Origin: Prevotella sp. UBA6429
GTDB lineage: Bacteria > Bacteroidota > Bacteroidia > Bacteroidales > Bacteroidaceae
Length of the DNA: 10,815 nt
Assembly: GCA_002437285.1 (NCBI GenBank)
Contig: DJOV01000031.1
Location: forward strand, 5,277 to 16,091
Reading direction: 5' to 3'
Below the pieces are notes generated by a model that did not search any database, was not told the DNA's origin, and was given only the letters and a program-made list of their open reading frames with translations. This document shows positions 9,501 through 10,815 of this stretch, piece by piece; the first letter of the stretch is position 1, and each line of letters starts with the position of its first letter. Made by a program: the position numbers and the translations under genes.

Positions 9501-10319
9501 CAGCAGTATGTGCCCACCCTGAAACAGTATGCGTTCAACACCATCCACCTCGACGAGCCGCTGAAGGTCGACGAGACGAAGGATCTGCGCGTAGCCGTGT
9601 ACGTGGAGCACAACGAGATCACCGTGCCGCTGGGCTACGACCACGGTCCGGCACGCAGCGGGCGCGGCGACCTCTACTCTTCTGACGGCGTCACCTGGAC
9701 CACCATGGAAGAGTCGGGTTCAGAGGTTGACGCCAACTGGAACATCTCCATCGGCCTCTCGCCCTACTCCAACTCGCTGCCCGGCACCTCCCAGAAGGCA
9801 CCTCGCCGCACGCTGCGCTTCACCCCGAAGCACACGGCCCCCGCAGGGGCCACGCTCAAGGCGGTAAGCGCAAAGGGCGAGACGGCCAGCGACAAGAACG
9901 TGTTCTACGGCTACAACGTGTACCGTAACGGCGAACGCCTCAACGATGACCTCATGACGGACACCACCTACACCGACAACAAGAAGGCCGACGACAAGTA
10001 CCTCTCCTATCAGGTGTCGGCCGTCTACGCCATCGCCGGCGAGAAGTTCTCCGACAAGGTGACCGTCGCGGCAACCGGCATCGACGGCATCAGCATCGAC
10101 GCTGGCGTGAAGGTGATGGTTGAGGGCAACAACCTCGTCGTGCTCGGGGCCCATGCCGGCGACCGCATAGCACTCTACACTACCGAGGGCAAGCAGATGG
10201 CCAGTCTCACGGCCACCGACAGCTACCGCCACGACATCAGCCTCGCCACGGCGACCGCAGGTGTCTACGTGGTGAAGGTCGGACACAGCACCTTCAAGCT
10301 GAAGATATCGCGCAACTGA
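3543..10319 (+). CDS. Giant multidomain fibronectin III / choice-of-anchor J adhesin-like protein with T9SS type A sorting domain
   Basis: A 2258-residue exported protein with no recognisable enzymatic motif; probably a surface or secreted adhesin or binding protein. Signal peptide 1-21 or 1-25 (AWA or SMGA site). Domain map, boundaries approximate: Fn3-1 halves 67-91 and 297-355, enclosing a choice-of-anchor J domain (95-279); second choice-of-anchor J / MAM-like domain 358-517; carboxypeptidase-regulatory-like domain 520-601; BACON/ASPM-like Ig halves 604-640 and 910-975, enclosing a beta-propeller-like stretch (641-909); uninterrupted Fn3-2 975-1059; Fn3-3 1065-1313 enclosing an unnamed beta-rich domain; Fn3-4 1320-1650 enclosing a second propeller-like stretch; Fn3-5 1657-1887 enclosing a MAM-like domain; Fn3-6 1894-2178 enclosing a second copy of the unnamed domain; T9SS type A tail about 2179-2258 (GVYVVKVG then a KLK end). 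The six Fn3 second halves start at residues 299, 1004, 1258, 1596, 1832 and 2123 with G-Y/F-N/D-V/I-Y-R. The start lies 16 bases after the upstream stop, in an A/T-rich context without Shine-Dalgarno, directly before the signal peptide. The choice-of-anchor J domains are of the family found in gingipain and hemagglutinin adhesins. Ligand unknown. Confidence 0.95.
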   Translation: MKANKITNLLLATAVCGVAWASMGAFTDNAHKNVGDSEKVRPSQGLASLAPISHAHYTPLKAEGNNGVPYGLKAEGVSDRAVTLSWISPEPVDGYFEDFESHSDFEINSAGNIGWSYIDADNKSTYTWQACTFPNQGQKMAFIVMNPSQTSPATDENPDFTPHSGKKMLVDFCAVDAQNNDYIISPELSFDQDFQVSFYARSYKTGTNFSPERIRVGYSTTGKRPSDFTYVSESPYVELPAQWTLVKYTIPKSAKYVTINSVSDDAFMLLIDDIFIGTNKVRPASSKVARAAAKTPVVGFNVYRNGEKVTAKPVDAVTFTDSVPDYGDYSYTVTAVRQDGTESTQSEQLQVNVPDTRMLPFEDAFDDWTLHEDKWTAEQLDGSEESKWSIDYYEYGLVDPAATYSWSAKDNYNEALNTRELHTADRNNTVLRFQLRLRNSEKANVDCLSVEVTSDDGKTWKEIKTYDNANGGFEWTTMQFDLGKYLTSDLFKVRFRAHGANAKWINYWYVDDIKIWNPVWTSGKLNVVSDAEGSIGGCEVTLTGDNGAVVKDTTDANGNISLDRIEAGTYTVSIAKPGYNIYRGSWQVNSGTDNAFSARLTKPSVSLSATSMAADMAAEDYAVKKFSITNNGDGELTWHFGTQAAKASGDDSNRWETQPSFTASSDLQQSIAFDGEYYYTTSSVELGKFWKYDRNGKFIEQFSIPEMYYALYDLTYDGRYFYGSDYSSRIFKLDFDNRRIAGIIHVNSTNASDQATIKSLKITHISYDPDRKGFWVGSFTNMFFINAEGKMMTGVINLASSGSVAIYGSAYDNVSPGGPYLWLSDMTAENTDQIDKVLIRQFSVSRLAMTDVKHSLTDAPGYVLGNQTSGENYVCGIFASTDVVPGKLTLMGALNQMPNLFFRYTLCETDKWLSITPNHGTLAPGATQDFSIGLDALEAKQGDSFTTHAVLKTNPETDDQAVAISLNATGESATPRPQNVMATAGNQCATVTWQKGNGSATADGYNIYRNNHRVNTAPVKGLTFTDSQLTYGEYTYKVTAVYGSKESRMSDSVKTFVKDGAQYYAPVNLASTIDGNKNVHLSWASPLAYADKDATMAWCNGKHADDIGLTDGGIYYAGVAWDADDIVPYRNKRVKSVAVQIVNPVTYMALIIQKDGENIYKKRYNGDLKYDGTLSEIPVEGDVVLEPGHRYTFGFQIMSDAGVQPLGIDDSKAVFNKGNLLSSDGKSWHSASISGIEGNFNIRVNVASAASDEQQPVGYNVYRDGEKVNAEVVSANTYNDVLPTTGTHTYTVTSVYADGGESAMSQATSVEAYEIKDRTAPHNIHVDVEGNRDISLRWDNPTVGGQQTLSADLTRRPVTTDNDCPEFISSFRGPKSGMAVTTDGKWIYTSIYNEDGRIEKYDLQGNKAGSYKIDDIDGIRNMAFDGEWLYIADNTNYIHRVDPATMQNLEDISISEYSRHMAYVPTLDNGNGGFEVGDWETSIYVAKNGGKLGTGPSFKGASGTAYYDGKIYAFEQGNDANKYTIGIYDFATGDRIGSIDMGKYGEIDNIAPATAGGMSSFTSKDGITYLLLALQRQDEATEFVTLDLGGLTTVAGYNVYRNGEKRNSELLTRRYFEETETAEGTYDYEVQTVYINGDTSGMSHKASATIFPTGEAKTPVNVQARQSSYGYNVLLSFADPDMYLNAASVERFESQAEGSEVYAVKGERYQSNWTVVSDQAFDGSKAMTADRQKAAFAVVPTAGMSYLRFAAHNADDHDGDGKLTLYYSTGGTDRENFIFLKDITTAEAWQDVTCELPAGTEYVALAKEASQPAQYVDNVALYADAPQSNVYGFDIYRNGTKVNSQPVSGISYVDRNLLPGKYTYQVTLTTKTAAVSEKSAPVSLDLYYDNGSLAPANLRVSQTAEGNKLSWMFPALGEPIYLRWHDGYNYNAGGLSNGGAFFAGAKWFASDLKGYGSLALSDVEVYINQIPEALFLLVYENNTLVRQQYVPTLKQYAFNTIHLDEPLKVDETKDLRVAVYVEHNEITVPLGYDHGPARSGRGDLYSSDGVTWTTMEESGSEVDANWNISIGLSPYSNSLPGTSQKAPRRTLRFTPKHTAPAGATLKAVSAKGETASDKNVFYGYNVYRNGERLNDDLMTDTTYTDNKKADDKYLSYQVSAVYAIAGEKFSDKVTVAATGIDGISIDAGVKVMVEGNNLVVLGAHAGDRIALYTTEGKQMASLTATDSYRHDISLATATAGVYVVKVGHSTFKLKISRN

Positions 10320-10339
10320 CACGAAACGTCATCATAGAG

Positions 10340-10385
10340 AAAAAGGAGCCAACGTCATCAACCTGACTGTTGGCTCCTTTTTTTT
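10340..10385 (+). terminator. Rho-independent terminator of the two-gene operon
   Basis: Arms 10340-10353 and 10369-10382 form a 14-bp perfect stem (core GGAGCCAAC/GTTGGCTCC, with A-T pairs at the base). It extends, past a single bulged T at 10368, by four further pairs (GTCA/TGAC) to a 6-base loop. The right arm runs into eight consecutive T (10378-10385). It starts 20 bases after the stop codon of the large gene, as expected for the end of the transcript. The A-run at the left base gives a weaker T-run on the other strand, so the element could act in both directions. Confidence 0.92.
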
Positions 10386-10396
10386 GCCCCACCTGA

Positions 10397-10459
10397 ATTT
10401 GGAGTGACGAAAACAAGGGGTAAAGATAAACCCAACGCAAAGGTCTCGTCACGCCAAAT
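10397..10459. repeat. Long imperfect inverted repeat A in the 3' intergenic region
   Basis: Arms 10397-10410 (ATTTGGAGTGACGA) and 10446-10459 (TCGTCACGCCAAAT) are complementary at 13 of 14 positions. Inside lies a nested GGGT/ACCC pairing (10418-10421 with 10430-10433). It sits just after the operon terminator. No coding frame or promoter accounts for it. It could be a structured RNA, a small non-autonomous mobile element or a REP-like repeat; sequence alone does not decide. Confidence 0.5.
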
Positions 10460-10508
10460 GCCGGAGAACTGTTCTTTACATGAAGTTTTTTTTCGAACAC
10501 GAGATTTG

Positions 10509-10565
10509 GCTTTCCCTTCGGCCACCGATTTTCGATAGTCGAAAACCCACTGACCAAAGGGAAGC
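10509..10565. repeat. Nested inverted repeat B in the 3' intergenic region
   Basis: Outer arms 10509-10521 (GCTTTCCCTTCGG) and 10554-10565 (CCAAAGGGAAGC) are complementary apart from one unpaired base and one mismatch or wobble. The centre holds a perfect 7-bp stem TTTTCGA/TCGAAAA (10529-10535 and 10539-10545) around TAG. The two levels are coaxial, giving a cruciform-like layout of about 57 bases. No T-run follows the right arm, so it is not an obvious terminator. Function unknown. Confidence 0.5.
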
Positions 10566-10615
10566 AATTGAACGAATGAAACGAATGTCGTCAACAAGAT
10601 AACTCTTGGAGTCTT

Positions 10616-10803
10616 CAACGTTGTCGCTTGACGGGCTATGTACAACGTTGTCGTTTGAGGGCTGCGCTCGACGTTGTCGCTTAACGGGCTATGGACAACT
10701 TTGTCGCTTGACGGGCTGCGCTCGACGTTGTCGCTTGACGGGCTATGGACAACTTTGTCGCTTGACGGGCTGCGCTCGACGTTGTCGCTTAACGGGCTGA
10801 AAG
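10616..10803. repeat. 27-bp tandem repeat (seven units) with 54-bp higher-order period
   Basis: Units begin at 10616, 10643, 10669, 10696, 10723, 10750 and 10777. All are 27 bp except the second, which is 26. The shared core is TTGTCGCTTGACGGGCT. Odd units 1, 3 and 5 end in ATGTA or ATGGA and even units end in GCGCT; units 4 and 6 are identical and 3 and 5 differ at one base, so the recent duplication unit is 54 bp. There are no spacers, so this is not a CRISPR array. The last unit diverges at its 3' end into the hairpin GGGCTGAAAGCCC. The period is a multiple of three, so one plus-strand frame stays open by chance. Confidence 0.9.
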
Positions 10804-10806
10804 CCC
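10794..10806. repeat. Small hairpin GGGCTGAAAGCCC ending the tandem array
   Basis: A perfect 5-bp stem GGGCT/AGCCC around GAA at the point where the seventh tandem unit loses its consensus. It may be an intergenic hairpin repeat next to which the array formed. It is not followed by a T-run before the window ends. Confidence 0.4.
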
Positions 10807-10815
10807 AGTGAGTAC

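Larger units (their letters stand above)
10386..10815. other. Gene-free 3' intergenic region
   Basis: This 430-base stretch after the terminator has a clearly lower G+C share in its first half than the genes. It holds inverted repeats A and B, an 8-base T-run (10486-10493), a short direct repeat ACGAATG (about 10572-10588) and the 27-bp tandem array. No open frame carries a start context, signal peptide or family motif that would support a gene, and no convincing Bacteroidetes promoter (TTG with TAnnTTTG) was seen on either strand; TGAATTTG at 10394-10401 is a one-mismatch match only. The next gene lies beyond the window. Confidence 0.7.

Noticed and set aside
10465..10493. AGAAC-T-GTTCT dyad followed by eight T, as a possible second terminator
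   Set aside because: The stem is only 5 bp with a one-base loop, and the T-run starts about 10 bases after it, so it does not fit an intrinsic terminator.
10358..10645. Minus-strand open frame of 95 residues in the 3' intergenic region, and an overlapping 87-residue frame at 10294-10557
   Set aside because: They run through the terminator or the inverted repeats, show no recognisable motif and have no convincing start context. The region is better explained as non-coding repeat sequence.
10606..10800. Plus-strand frame of 64 residues with a repeating Cys-Arg-Leu-Thr-Gly peptide
   Set aside because: It consists almost wholly of the 27-bp tandem array, whose period is a multiple of three, so any open frame persists automatically. 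No start context or other coding signal was seen.
10616..10803. CRISPR-like array
   Set aside because: The repeats are directly abutting with no unique spacers, and no cas gene is present.

Overview
The window looks like a GC-rich member of the Bacteroidales, most plausibly Prevotellaceae, though the family is an inference. The reasons are: two very large exported proteins with C-terminal regions of the type IX secretion system (T9SS) sorting type, A/T-rich start regions without Shine-Dalgarno sequences, and domain families (M6 peptidase, choice-of-anchor J / cleaved-adhesin, YRNG-type fibronectin III) typical of that group. No rRNA, tRNA, CRISPR array or insertion sequence was seen.

Layout. 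Positions 1-121 are a leader with two hairpin-forming inverted repeats and an A-rich start region. Positions 122-3526 encode an 1134-residue secreted M6-family zinc metallopeptidase with adhesin-like C-terminal domains. After a 16-base gap, positions 3543-10319 encode a 2258-residue multidomain surface or secreted protein made of fibronectin III modules, choice-of-anchor J / MAM-like domains, two beta-propeller-like stretches, a carboxypeptidase-regulatory-like domain and a T9SS type A tail. A strong intrinsic terminator at 10340-10385 closes what appears to be a two-gene operon. The remaining 430 bases hold two long imperfect inverted repeats and a 27-bp tandem repeat with a 54-bp higher-order period; no credible gene was found there.

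How the genes may work together. A secreted protease and a giant cleaved-adhesin-type protein made from one transcript recall gingipain-type protease-adhesin polyproteins, here as two separate genes. This functional link is inferred from co-orientation, spacing and shared domain types. The most unusual feature is the construction of the large protein. Five of its six fibronectin III modules appear to be interrupted at the same place, between the strand ending in a hydrophobic-x-W/F-x-x-P-type signature and the strand starting G-Y-N-V-Y-R-N-G, by whole domains of several unrelated kinds. A sixth scaffold, a BACON/ASPM-like Ig domain, appears to be interrupted by a beta-propeller.
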